Positions 36,077 through 44,203 of a stretch of DNA of 64,000 nucleotides are shown here, one piece after another (the first letter of the stretch is position 1; the number at the start of each line of letters is the position of its first letter). The notes beneath the pieces were generated by a model. The model was not told the origin of the DNA. It saw only the letters and a program-made list of their open reading frames with translations, and made no database searches. This DNA is from Peribacillus glennii (lineage in GTDB: Bacteria > Bacillota > Bacilli > Bacillales > DSM-1321), in assembly GCF_003429105.1 (NCBI RefSeq), contig NZ_QVTD01000003.1, positions 434,001-498,000 on the forward strand, given 5' to 3'. The position numbers and the translations under genes are program-made.

Positions 36077-37162
36077 TTATGCCTCTGTTAGCCCATCAAA
36101 AATATCTTCTACCCCGAACCCTATTCCATTCGGGATATCCATCTCTCCTTTAACATCCATTTTGCCGAATGGATCCTCCTTTAGATAATACGGACCGACC
36201 ATTTCCTGGGAATGGCTTCCCGGCAATATCGTGGAAAGATGAAGGCTTGCGTAGGTTCCAAGCAAGGTGTCAAACGGACTGATTAACACACATTGCAGTC
36301 CTGCTGCTTCACAAAACTGGGCAATTTGTACAGCCGGAGAGATTCCCCCGCATTTAATGAGCTTAATTCCAACAAGATCTATAGCTTCGCTTTTGGCCAG
36401 CCGATAAACATCATTCAGCGTATGGGCACTTTCATCGGCCATGATCGGGATTGAAGACACCTGCCTCACTTGCCTCAGGCCATCCACATCCCAGCCTGGT
36501 ACAGGCTGTTCAATATAATCAATATCATTCGGGCTGATTTCCTTGATCACCTGGAGGGCCGTCTTCACATCATAACCCTGATTGGCATCAATTCTCAGGT
36601 GTACATCCGGTCCAACAGCCTGGCGAATCCGCTGTATTGCTTCAATATCTTTCCGGTAGTCGCTGCCAATCTTAATTTTGATGGTATCAAAACCGCGTAC
36701 TGCCATTTCCTTAGCCAAACCCGCCATATCATCCGGAGATTCATCTCCCAATACATAGGCAACCTTGACTGGCCGCTTCCTTTCTCCTCCTAATAATTCG
36801 TATACCGGAGCATTTAATCTTTTTCCTTGAATATCCCATAATGCCATATCAATCGCCGACTTTGCTCCGGTTGCATGACCCAGGACGGTTCCCATCGAAT
36901 GATGGATATCCCTTAATGCATAAACGGGTTTTCCAATAATGGCAGGTGCCAGGTTATTTTCGACCAGCACTTTCATTGTTTCAGCCGTTTCCCCAGTAAA
37001 GAATGGCAATTCGGAGGCTTCACCAAGACCTGTAAGGCCTGTGTCAGTTGTAATCCGGACGATTAAATGCGATTGGTATGGAGGCATTTCCCCATATGTC
37101 GTATTAACACTTACATTGAAAGCGGTGCGAATTGTTTTAGCTTCGATTTTTGCAATTTTCAT
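36077..37162 (-). CDS. enolase-superfamily epimerase (dipeptide epimerase-like)
   Basis: The 361-residue enzyme has the muconate-lactonising subgroup layout: an N-terminal capping domain and a TIM barrel with the KxK base (TIKIKIGSD), metal ligands Asp in RIDANQGY, Glu in DYIEQPVP and Asp in PIMADESA, and the opposing base Lys in GIKLIKCGG. These are the residues of L-Ala-D/L-Glu-type dipeptide epimerases and N-succinylamino-acid racemases. In a peptidase-rich operon, epimerising D-residue dipeptides is a reasonable inference. A 13-bp perfect hairpin lies between it and the racemase gene. Confidence 0.88.
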   Translation of the reverse strand: MKIAKIEAKTIRTAFNVSVNTTYGEMPPYQSHLIVRITTDTGLTGLGEASELPFFTGETAETMKVLVENNLAPAIIGKPVYALRDIHHSMGTVLGHATGAKSAIDMALWDIQGKRLNAPVYELLGGERKRPVKVAYVLGDESPDDMAGLAKEMAVRGFDTIKIKIGSDYRKDIEAIQRIRQAVGPDVHLRIDANQGYDVKTALQVIKEISPNDIDYIEQPVPGWDVDGLRQVRQVSSIPIMADESAHTLNDVYRLAKSEAIDLVGIKLIKCGGISPAVQIAQFCEAAGLQCVLISPFDTLLGTYASLHLSTILPGSHSQEMVGPYYLKEDPFGKMDVKGEMDIPNGIGFGVEDIFDGLTEA

Positions 37163-37197
37163 GTTGACTCCCCCCTTTTGATCAACTTTGGTTATTT

Positions 37198-37236
37198 AGG
37201 GTTTTATAGGGTTAAGATATCCGCCTATAAAACCCT
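37198..37236. repeat. perfect inverted repeat between racemase and epimerase genes
   Basis: AGGGTTTTATAGG (37198-37210) is inverted at 37224-37236 with a 13-nt loop. Neither side has a T-tract, so a simple terminator is unlikely. It could be an mRNA-processing hairpin or a protein-binding site. Confidence 0.75.
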
Positions 37237-37270
37237 TTAAAATGGTGGAATGAGGGTAAACCATTGCCCT

Positions 37271-38053
37271 CTATTTCACACTTTTATCCTTTTTCACCAG
37301 TAAACCTTTGGAAGAGCTTACAGACCCTGATAAAATCTTTGGCGGTGTAAGGTAGGCCCGCTTGGAATGTGACACCCCGGCCCCTGCCAATGCTTCCGCC
37401 ATTTTTAATGCCATTCTGCCCGGGTTGATGACCGGTACACCCAGTTCTTTTGACATTTCTTCGGCTACATTCAGGAAGCCCATGGACATGCAGCCTAAAA
37501 CAAGCGTATCAGCACGGTCCTCCTCGATTGCTTTCTTCCCTTCTTCGACAAGCTTTTCGATTGTTTTCGCCCGGTCATTAGCTAGTTCTAAAACAGGCGT
37601 TTCGATAGCACGGACGGATGCCAGCTTTTTGCCTACACCTGCCTTCTCCACTAAATGGTGAAGAGGGTTGACAATGCTGTTTGTAACCGTAATGATGGAG
37701 AACCGGTATCCGCTCATTGCTGCCGCCATGACACCCGCTTCACCAGGGCCTACTACGACCATTTTCTCAGTGACTTCCCTGATTGCATCGAGCCCGGGAT
37801 CCCCATAACATCCTAAAATTGCGGCATCATATCCCTTTTTTTCCATTTCCAACATAAGATCCACCGTATTTGGTATACTTAGGTATTCTTCATATAAGGA
37901 TTCGATTGATGCCGGGCCTTCATCCACATCCACGATATCAACATGGGTACCAGGTGCAGCGTAGGAGCGCAGGATTTCCAATCTCCTCTCCATCTCTGCC
38001 CGGCCTTCGTCTGTACGGCTGATTGGTCCTGGAAGTACATAAACAATTTTCAT
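37271..38053 (-). CDS. Asp/Glu/hydantoin racemase family protein
   Basis: The 260-residue protein has the two catalytic cysteines of the cofactor-independent racemase family: AAILGCYGDPGLDA and LVLGCMSMGF. The N-terminus MKIVYVLPGPI and the late VPVINPGRMALKMAE fit hydantoin-racemase relatives. It should invert configuration at an alpha carbon in the cytosol. ATG 38053 is 7 nt after AAAGGGGG; the ATG 6 bp upstream is too close. It is the first gene behind the leftward sigma-54 promoter. Confidence 0.88.
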   Translation of the reverse strand: MKIVYVLPGPISRTDEGRAEMERRLEILRSYAAPGTHVDIVDVDEGPASIESLYEEYLSIPNTVDLMLEMEKKGYDAAILGCYGDPGLDAIREVTEKMVVVGPGEAGVMAAAMSGYRFSIITVTNSIVNPLHHLVEKAGVGKKLASVRAIETPVLELANDRAKTIEKLVEEGKKAIEEDRADTLVLGCMSMGFLNVAEEMSKELGVPVINPGRMALKMAEALAGAGVSHSKRAYLTPPKILSGSVSSSKGLLVKKDKSVK

Positions 38054-38087
38054 AAACATTCCCCCTTTTCTTTATTCATTAGAAACA

Positions 38088-38104
38088 TGCAACTTTCATG
38101 CCAA
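38088..38104 (-). promoter_or_regulatory. leftward sigma-54 promoter of the racemase operon
   Basis: Read leftward: TTGGCATGAAAGTTGCA, one departure from the consensus with correct GG/GC spacing. The racemase start is about 35 nt downstream of the -12 element. Confidence 0.9.
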
Positions 38105-38124
38105 GTTGCAAGCCGCCATACAGT

Positions 38125-38141
38125 TTGGCATAAAAATTGCA
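38125..38141 (+). promoter_or_regulatory. rightward sigma-54 promoter of the MFS gene
   Basis: TTGGCATAAAAATTGCA: correct -24 TTGGCA and -12 TTGCA elements and spacing. It is divergent from 38088-38104, with only 20 bp between the two -24 elements. Confidence 0.88.
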
Positions 38142-38182
38142 TTTTAAATAAAAGTGAAAAATCATAAAAGGTTGTGAACAGC

Positions 38183-39406
38183 ATGAACCAAGGACAAAAT
38201 GATTATATTAAAGAACGGACCCCCGAGTTTTGGAAGGCAACAATCTCGCTCAGCTTCGGTTCGTTCCTCGTTTTTTCGAATCTTCACTTCACCCAGCCAT
38301 TGCTGCCCTTAATTTCCAAGGAATTCACGGTATCACCCGCCATGGCAAGTTTAACGGTATCACTTGTTACCTTGTCGTTAAGTATCTTTCTATTAATAGC
38401 CGGACCATTGTCTGACCATGTTGGAAGAAAAAACATGATGACCTGGGGGCTTTTATTATCTTCCGTGTTTTCCATCCTGATGTTTTTTGTCACAGATTTC
38501 CGGCTCCTTCTCTTTTTAAGAACGATGCAGGGCCTTGCCCTCGCTTGCTTGCCGGCAATCGCTTATGCATATATCGCAGAGGAATTTGATAAAAAAGCCA
38601 TTGGAGTCGCCATCGGGCTATACATAAGCGGAAATACGATCGGGGGCATGGGCGGCAGGATTCTTGGAGGTTTCACTTCGGATTTATGGGGATGGCGTTC
38701 CGCATTTTTAACGATGGGGATCATTGGAATGTTATGCTTGTTATTCTTTGCCTTCTCGCTCCCGAAATCCCGGCATTTTGCCGCCAGTTCACTACAGCTT
38801 AAAGAAGTGTACGGGCATTTGAGCGGCCATCTGAAAAACAGGGACCTGAGAGATGCTTATTTTCTTGCTGGCATTATCTTTTTTATTTTTATGGGCTTGT
38901 TCAATTATTTGGCCTATCATCTGCACGGGGCACCGTATCATTTATCTTCAAGCGTAATCGGCCTTTTATTTCTTTCCTACTTTGCTGGAACCTTTAGCTC
39001 GACGCTATCAGGTAAATTAGATTCGGTAATGGATATCCCCAGCCGGATATTCACAGGTCTTCTTACCATGGCTGCCGGTATTTTGCTGACGCTTTGCAAA
39101 CCGCTGTTTCTAATCCTGATCGGGCTTGTTATCATTTGTTTTGGATTTTTCTTCGTACATGCAGCCACAACAAACTGGGTAAGCGTTCATGCAAAAGAAG
39201 CAAAAGGAAGTGCCTCATCGCTTTATTTATTCTTCTACTATGCCGGGGGAAGCATCGGCAGTTTTCTTTTAGGGTTTGTTTGGGAGCACTTTGGCTGGTA
39301 CACAATTAACGGTATTTGTGTTTTCTTGCTCCTGGTGGGCCTAAAAATCAATTACAATATGCAAACAGCACGAAAAAAAGAAAAACATAAGGCATTCCAC
39401 ATTTAA
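38183..39406 (+). CDS. MFS transporter, rightward
   Basis: The 407-residue protein has 12 helices and MFS loops GPLSDHVGRKNMMTWGLLL and the symmetric later loop. SFGSFLVFSNLHFTQPLLPLIS and GNTIGGMGGRILGGF place it near the YnfM/YybF drug or organic-acid porters. It is transcribed alone from its own sigma-54 promoter. The ATG at 38183 is preferred to the GTG at 38174, which abuts the AAAAGG ribosome site. Exporter versus importer cannot be decided from sequence. Confidence 0.9.
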   Translation: MNQGQNDYIKERTPEFWKATISLSFGSFLVFSNLHFTQPLLPLISKEFTVSPAMASLTVSLVTLSLSIFLLIAGPLSDHVGRKNMMTWGLLLSSVFSILMFFVTDFRLLLFLRTMQGLALACLPAIAYAYIAEEFDKKAIGVAIGLYISGNTIGGMGGRILGGFTSDLWGWRSAFLTMGIIGMLCLLFFAFSLPKSRHFAASSLQLKEVYGHLSGHLKNRDLRDAYFLAGIIFFIFMGLFNYLAYHLHGAPYHLSSSVIGLLFLSYFAGTFSSTLSGKLDSVMDIPSRIFTGLLTMAAGILLTLCKPLFLILIGLVIICFGFFFVHAATTNWVSVHAKEAKGSASSLYLFFYYAGGSIGSFLLGFVWEHFGWYTINGICVFLLLVGLKINYNMQTARKKEKHKAFHI

Positions 39407-39411
39407 TAAGA

Positions 39412-39442
39412 GGAAAGAGGGCCAAGGCTCTCTTTCCTTTTT
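39412..39442. terminator. terminator between the MFS gene and the converging M20 gene
   Basis: GGAAAGAG (39412-39419) pairs with CTCTTTCC (39430-39437) plus an inner GGCC/GGCT pairing, with a T-run rightward. Confidence 0.82.
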
Positions 39443-39455
39443 AATGCCTGTTTCC

Positions 39456-40811
39456 TTATCTGTCTCTGCCTAATTCGATCAGCACCTGGCAGCTTGCCTT
39501 TATTCCATTGATAAAACAATCCACATCCATATTTTCATTAGGAGAGTGATTATTTTCATCCGCATTTGCATAAGGGACCAAAACAGAAGGCAGTCCCAGT
39601 AATTTAGTAAACACATAATCAGGTAAGGTGGCTCCTATGGCCGGCATGACAATCGGCTCCTTTTCATAAGACTTTCCGATTGCCCGGATGATCGTTTGGA
39701 CGATTTTGAGTTGAGCGGGTGTTCTGGATGGTTCCACCTTTCCAAGGCATTTGATTTTCACATTTGGTGAATGGTTCATTACATGATTTTCAATTTTTTC
39801 ATAGATATGATCAGGGTTTTGGTCGACAACCAGGCGAATATCCAATTTGGCCTTAGCCTTGGCAGGGATGATCGTTTTTGCCCCTTCACCCGCATAACCG
39901 CTCGTAAAGCCGCTGATATTGAAGGTGGGTTCCAACGAAAGTTTCCGGTAATATTCTTCGCCATCCATTTCAAGCAATGGCAATCCAATCACTTCAGCAG
40001 CTTTTTTTGATTCGAATGGAAGCTTCTTTAAAAGGTCAATCTCAAACTCTGTCGGTTCTCTAATATCATTATAGAAGCCATCAATTAAGACATTGCCGTT
40101 ATCAGTGCGCATGGACTCCAGCAGATGAATCAAATCCCACGCAGGGTTGGGAGTGATTCCTCCTTTATTCCCGGAATGGTTGTCACGTTTCGCCCCTTCC
40201 GCTTCTAACTCGATATATAACATCCCGCGACACCCTAACATCACCATAGGGGTACCATCGTGATGCAACGGTCCGTCCGACGTATAAACCACATCTGCCT
40301 CGAGTAAATCCTTATGGCTTTCGACGAATGGGGCAAAGCTTTCGCTAAGGCTTTCTTCTTCCCCATCAAACACCATTTTTACGTTGACAGGCAGTTCCCC
40401 GTAAGCTTCTAAAAGTGCCTTGACTGCAGAAACATGCGCCATTAACTGTCCTTTATTGTCACCGGCACCCCTGGCAAAAATTTTCCCGTCCCTGATTTGC
40501 GGTTCAAACGGCGGGCTTATCCATTCCTCAATTGGGTCAGCAGGCTGAACGTCATAATGGCCATAAATCAAAACCGTAACATCATTCTTGGGGGAAATGA
40601 CTTCTCCATATATGATTGGATGGCCTGGTGTTTCAAACACCTTCGTTTCGATACCGGCTGCCTTCATTAATCCCGTCAATACCTCCACACATTCACTGAT
40701 CCCGATATTTTGCGCACTGATGCTGGGTTGCTTTAATAGCCGGAAAAGGTCTTCAAGAAATATCTCTTTCTTATTCTCTATCACGTCATGAACTACTTTG
40801 ATATCCAACAC
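39456..40811 (-). CDS. M20-family dipeptidase (carnosinase-like)
   Basis: The 451-residue enzyme fits the CNDP/PepV-like branch: His in LIYGHYDVQPADP, bridging Asp in ARGAGDNKGQ, Glu pair in VFDGEEESLSE, Asp in VVYTSDGPLHH and the late His in ADENNHSPNENM. The large lid domain (about 200-320) is present. It should hydrolyse dipeptides, perhaps unusual ones, in the cytosol. The start is either GTG 40811 or TTG 40808 behind AGAGGTG; the longer frame begins inside the sigma-54 promoter and is rejected. Confidence 0.9.
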   Translation of the reverse strand: MLDIKVVHDVIENKKEIFLEDLFRLLKQPSISAQNIGISECVEVLTGLMKAAGIETKVFETPGHPIIYGEVISPKNDVTVLIYGHYDVQPADPIEEWISPPFEPQIRDGKIFARGAGDNKGQLMAHVSAVKALLEAYGELPVNVKMVFDGEEESLSESFAPFVESHKDLLEADVVYTSDGPLHHDGTPMVMLGCRGMLYIELEAEGAKRDNHSGNKGGITPNPAWDLIHLLESMRTDNGNVLIDGFYNDIREPTEFEIDLLKKLPFESKKAAEVIGLPLLEMDGEEYYRKLSLEPTFNISGFTSGYAGEGAKTIIPAKAKAKLDIRLVVDQNPDHIYEKIENHVMNHSPNVKIKCLGKVEPSRTPAQLKIVQTIIRAIGKSYEKEPIVMPAIGATLPDYVFTKLLGLPSVLVPYANADENNHSPNENMDVDCFINGIKASCQVLIELGRDR

Positions 40812-40842
40812 GTTCACCTCTTTATTTTTTTTTGATTTACCT

Positions 40843-40859
40843 TGCAATTTTTGTACCAG
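40843..40859 (-). promoter_or_regulatory. sigma-54 promoter of the M20 dipeptidase gene
   Basis: Read leftward: CTGGTACAAAAATTGCA, with TGG and TTGCA at the proper spacing and one mismatch in the -24 block. The weakest of the five but well placed. Confidence 0.78.
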
Positions 40860-40885
40860 TTCTTTAGAAATATATTTAAATAAAG

Positions 40886-40917
40886 AAGGGAGAAATGGCT
40901 GTATGCATTTCTCCCTT
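40886..40917 (-). terminator. terminator of the M20-M28 operon
   Basis: AAGGGAGAAATG (40886-40897) is perfectly inverted at 40906-40917 with an 8-nt loop; read leftward CTTTATTTAAAT follows. Confidence 0.8.
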
Positions 40918-40933
40918 TGTCATACTATTGAAA

Positions 40934-42682
40934 TTAGTTTTGCAGCTGTCCGACTGTATGTTTGACGGTACGTACAGCTTCCAAAAAGGAATAATTCACT
41001 TTATTCAGGTTCCGTTTTAATTTTGTCAGTACCTGGAATAAATCATCGTTTTCGGCTTCAAGTCCCGCTAATTTTTCAATATCAGTAAGCAATGGAATTG
41101 GAGATTGCTTCAATGCCTTATCATGATCAAAGCGGTCACCCTTCACATAGTTCAAAGTCACGAGAATTCTGGAAAGCTCCATGATCGTTTGATTGACAAT
41201 CGAGATGCGCTCTTCAGAAAGCGGTCTTTTTACAATGTTTCCCAATTCTTTTAAGCCTTGTTTCAATTCTTCTATCCGATTTAGCGTTACATCGAATTCC
41301 AAGTATCCTTTCGCTTTCTCCTTGTACGCGTGGATGAAACCTTCCAATTCTTCAACTGCTGCCAGCTGATTGATTGGGAGAATATCTGAAGAACATGCTT
41401 CATATATGATGGATAAATAGATTTTGCAATCACGAACCAAATTTTCCGGAGAAATTTTATCTATCGTATCTTCCTTGGTATGCCACCACCATCCGAAGCC
41501 ACCCGCTTTACCTGCGCCGAACAATTGTGAAAACGCTTCAGATGCAGGGCTATTGGACTGTGGTTGCTCGGATAATCCCATAAACAGGGAAGGAACACCA
41601 GGCCCCCAGAAGGACTGGTCTCCGGACCGTCCAAAGCGGGACCCTTCAAAAACATCCCCTGTCAATTCCTTTAATGACTTTTTAGCCAGATCCCTTGTTT
41701 CAGCCATGCAATTGGCTTCTGTTAAAATCGTGGCGCCTTTTCCACCGACTGAATCAATATTAATATGTAGAACACAATTTTCATGAAGATCTTCCCAATT
41801 GTCATCACAATACAGTGTAGAGCCTGCGTAACGCCCATGCGAATGGCCCGACCAGAAGGCCAGCTTAAGCGTACGGCGAAGCGTGTCTTTGTTAGCAGCA
41901 AGAATCCTGGCCACTTCCATCATGGTTGCATTTGCTGTTCCGTTATCCATAACCCCATAATGCCATGAATCAATATGGCCGCTGAACATGATATATTTAT
42001 CGGGTTCTGTATTCCCGGTAATTGTAGCGGTAAGCGTCGGGATTTTTCTCCACCTGGAATCAACCTCAGCTTTGAGCCACCCTTTGCATCGGGATTGATT
42101 TTTTACTAGCTCCTTGATTTCCTGGCCATCCTGGAAATTCACAGAAACGACTGGAATCGCAGGCAATTCCTTATATGTATCCGGAGTAGGATTTCCCCAT
42201 ACAGGAGAGATAATCATTTCATGTGTATATTCGGCATTAATGAAGATTGCTCCCTTTGCGCCCGCCATTTGCGCCTGCAGGACTGCCCCGGGTATTGCAA
42301 GCCCGTCCAATAAAACGATCTTTCCGGCTACCGGCTCGCTGGAATAATCAGCCGCTACTGCCTTACCCGCATATACAATCTCCCCGTCAATCCCTGCCGC
42401 TTCTGTGGATACCGCCATAGAATGAGTAATGGATGGATAACTCTGGCCATTTACCTTTAAATCTGAAGTTCCAGGCAGGCTAATGTATGCATCCTTCAAT
42501 GTCAATTCGGTTTCCAGACCAAATTCCTCAAGCTTGGCCTTAACATATTCAAATGCACGAAGCTCTTCTTCCGTACCTGATAAACGAACCTCTGAACCTA
42601 CGTTTCTTGTGAACTCCATCAATAATTCCTGATCAACCTCTTGAATTAGCTGGCTTTGGACTGATTCTATACTTGTCTTCAT
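40934..42682 (-). CDS. M28-family peptidase with PA domain (paralogue 2)
   Basis: The 582-residue protein is a paralogue of the one at 22668-24431, with a PA-like domain (about 95-200) and M28 blocks GHIDSWHYGVMDNGTANATMMEVAR, NIDSVGGKG and WWWHTKEDTIDKI. It too has GHSHGRYAGS in place of the usual EE-x-GL, so the change is shared. No signal peptide. Length and C-terminal helical domain match the paralogue. It is second in an operon after a glutamate-carboxypeptidase-like gene, suggesting sequential hydrolysis of one substrate. Confidence 0.88.
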   Translation of the reverse strand: MKTSIESVQSQLIQEVDQELLMEFTRNVGSEVRLSGTEEELRAFEYVKAKLEEFGLETELTLKDAYISLPGTSDLKVNGQSYPSITHSMAVSTEAAGIDGEIVYAGKAVAADYSSEPVAGKIVLLDGLAIPGAVLQAQMAGAKGAIFINAEYTHEMIISPVWGNPTPDTYKELPAIPVVSVNFQDGQEIKELVKNQSRCKGWLKAEVDSRWRKIPTLTATITGNTEPDKYIMFSGHIDSWHYGVMDNGTANATMMEVARILAANKDTLRRTLKLAFWSGHSHGRYAGSTLYCDDNWEDLHENCVLHINIDSVGGKGATILTEANCMAETRDLAKKSLKELTGDVFEGSRFGRSGDQSFWGPGVPSLFMGLSEQPQSNSPASEAFSQLFGAGKAGGFGWWWHTKEDTIDKISPENLVRDCKIYLSIIYEACSSDILPINQLAAVEELEGFIHAYKEKAKGYLEFDVTLNRIEELKQGLKELGNIVKRPLSEERISIVNQTIMELSRILVTLNYVKGDRFDHDKALKQSPIPLLTDIEKLAGLEAENDDLFQVLTKLKRNLNKVNYSFLEAVRTVKHTVGQLQN

Positions 42683-42701
42683 CCTGATTCCTCCTTTTTA
42701 T

Positions 42702-43838
42702 TTACTTGCTAACTTCCTTCAGCAGCAAGGCCAGCAAGGCACTTCTTCTTGGCATTTCCGAAATGATAAGATGTTCATCCAACGCATGTGCCCCGCTTCC
42801 AACGGCACCCAGACCATCAAGGGTCGGAGCGAATGGCGCGGTAAAATTGCCGTCACTTCCACCGCCCGTTTCCTTTTCCAATAAAGAAAATCCGAGATGT
42901 TCTTTAGCCAGTTTTTTGGCTGTATTAAATAGGGCCGCAACCGCTTCCGTTCTTTCCAATGGAGGCCTGTTGACTCCGCCTTCCACAGTTACTTCTACAT
43001 CATTTATATGGGATGGAAGATTCTTGATAATTGGAATGATACGATCGAATTCAGCTTGTGTTTTGACCCGTAAATCAATATCTGCTTCAGCTTCTTCGGC
43101 AATTACATTTACCGTTGTCCCTCCCGAAACCTTCCCAACATTCACAGTCGTACCAATTGAATAATCTGTTAATTCATGCAAATAGACAATCTGTTTGCCG
43201 AGTTCAAGTATGGCGCTTAAACCTTTTTCCGGTTCAACTCCGGCATGGGCAGCCCGTCCTTTGATTCGAAGCTTAAATATCCCCACACCCTTTCTCGCAG
43301 TCTTTAGTGCGCCTTCCAGGGCCGGCTCCAGAACAAAAACACAACTGCTCTTTTTCGCCTCTTCCTCTATTAATCTTTGGGAAGAAGGACTTCCTAGCTC
43401 TTCATCTGAGGTGAATAAGAAAACTACCTTTTTGTTTATGGTTTCGTTTAATTCTTTAAGAGTATGCAATGCATATAATCCCTGTACCAAACCACCCTTC
43501 ATATCAAAAACACCAGGCCCATATGCGATATCATCCACTACTCTAAAGGGAACTTTTTGATGAATGTCTCCCTTTTGCCAGACTGTATCAAAGTGCCCCA
43601 GCAGCAGGATTTGATCTTCACCATTTCCATATTCCCCCCTAACATGATTACCATATTCCCCATTTGGGATGATGTCTGCTTTTCCGCCGGTTAATTCTTC
43701 AAACAGACCCGAAATGAATTCGGCTAAATGGTCGGTTGCTTCTTTATCCAGTGTAGGAGATTCCCTCTCTACGATTTGCTGTAATGTTTGAAGCATCTCT
43801 TGCTGTTTTCCAGTAAGAAATTCTACGATGCCTTGCAT
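42702..43838 (-). CDS. M20-family carboxypeptidase (CPG2-like)
   Basis: The 378-residue enzyme resembles glutamate carboxypeptidase (CPG2): His in LLGHFDTVWQKG, Asp in GPGVFDMKGG, Glu pair in TSDEELGS, AHAGVEPEKG in the lid domain, GGGSDGNF and a final LGAVGSGAHALDEH. It should remove a C-terminal residue, often Glu, from peptides or pteroyl-type conjugates. ATG 43838 follows AGAAGGGGG; a longer frame reaching 44006 has no ribosome site or family support. No sigma-54 element is clear upstream. Confidence 0.88.
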   Translation of the reverse strand: MQGIVEFLTGKQQEMLQTLQQIVERESPTLDKEATDHLAEFISGLFEELTGGKADIIPNGEYGNHVRGEYGNGEDQILLLGHFDTVWQKGDIHQKVPFRVVDDIAYGPGVFDMKGGLVQGLYALHTLKELNETINKKVVFLFTSDEELGSPSSQRLIEEEAKKSSCVFVLEPALEGALKTARKGVGIFKLRIKGRAAHAGVEPEKGLSAILELGKQIVYLHELTDYSIGTTVNVGKVSGGTTVNVIAEEAEADIDLRVKTQAEFDRIIPIIKNLPSHINDVEVTVEGGVNRPPLERTEAVAALFNTAKKLAKEHLGFSLLEKETGGGSDGNFTAPFAPTLDGLGAVGSGAHALDEHLIISEMPRRSALLALLLKEVSK

Positions 43839-44203
43839 ATTTTTCCCCCTTCTCCCAAATAAATTGGAAATCAATTCGTTATTTTCAGATAATAATAGAT
43901 AAAAAATAGGGACTGCCTCGTCATTCCCAGTGAAACATTTAATAAATGATGGCAAGCTGTAATGTTGATTCCACCTAAATGAAGTCACTTTTTGCGACAA
44001 TGCCATATTTATTAAATATTTTTAATAATTAATAATATAGGATATTACTATCAATCTCAAGTGATAAACGTTGTAATTCATAACAGGCTAACGTTATTCT
44101 TCCAATTTCTCGGATCTTGGCTGGGGTTTTCAAGGAACATGCTTAACTGTTCATGGATGGTTAACACACAGGCTTCTTGAAAGTCAGAAATAACTTAAGA
44201 TTT
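43839..44203. other. intergenic region upstream of the M20-M28 operon
   Basis: I searched for a -24/-12 element leftward and found only poor matches, so this operon may use sigma-A or a promoter I cannot recognise. Nothing else is supported. Confidence 0.35.

Noticed and set aside
43839..44010. Possible sigma-54 promoter before the CPG2-like gene
   Set aside because: The only GG...GC pair at proper spacing (CTGGGAATGACGAGGCA) misses most consensus positions.
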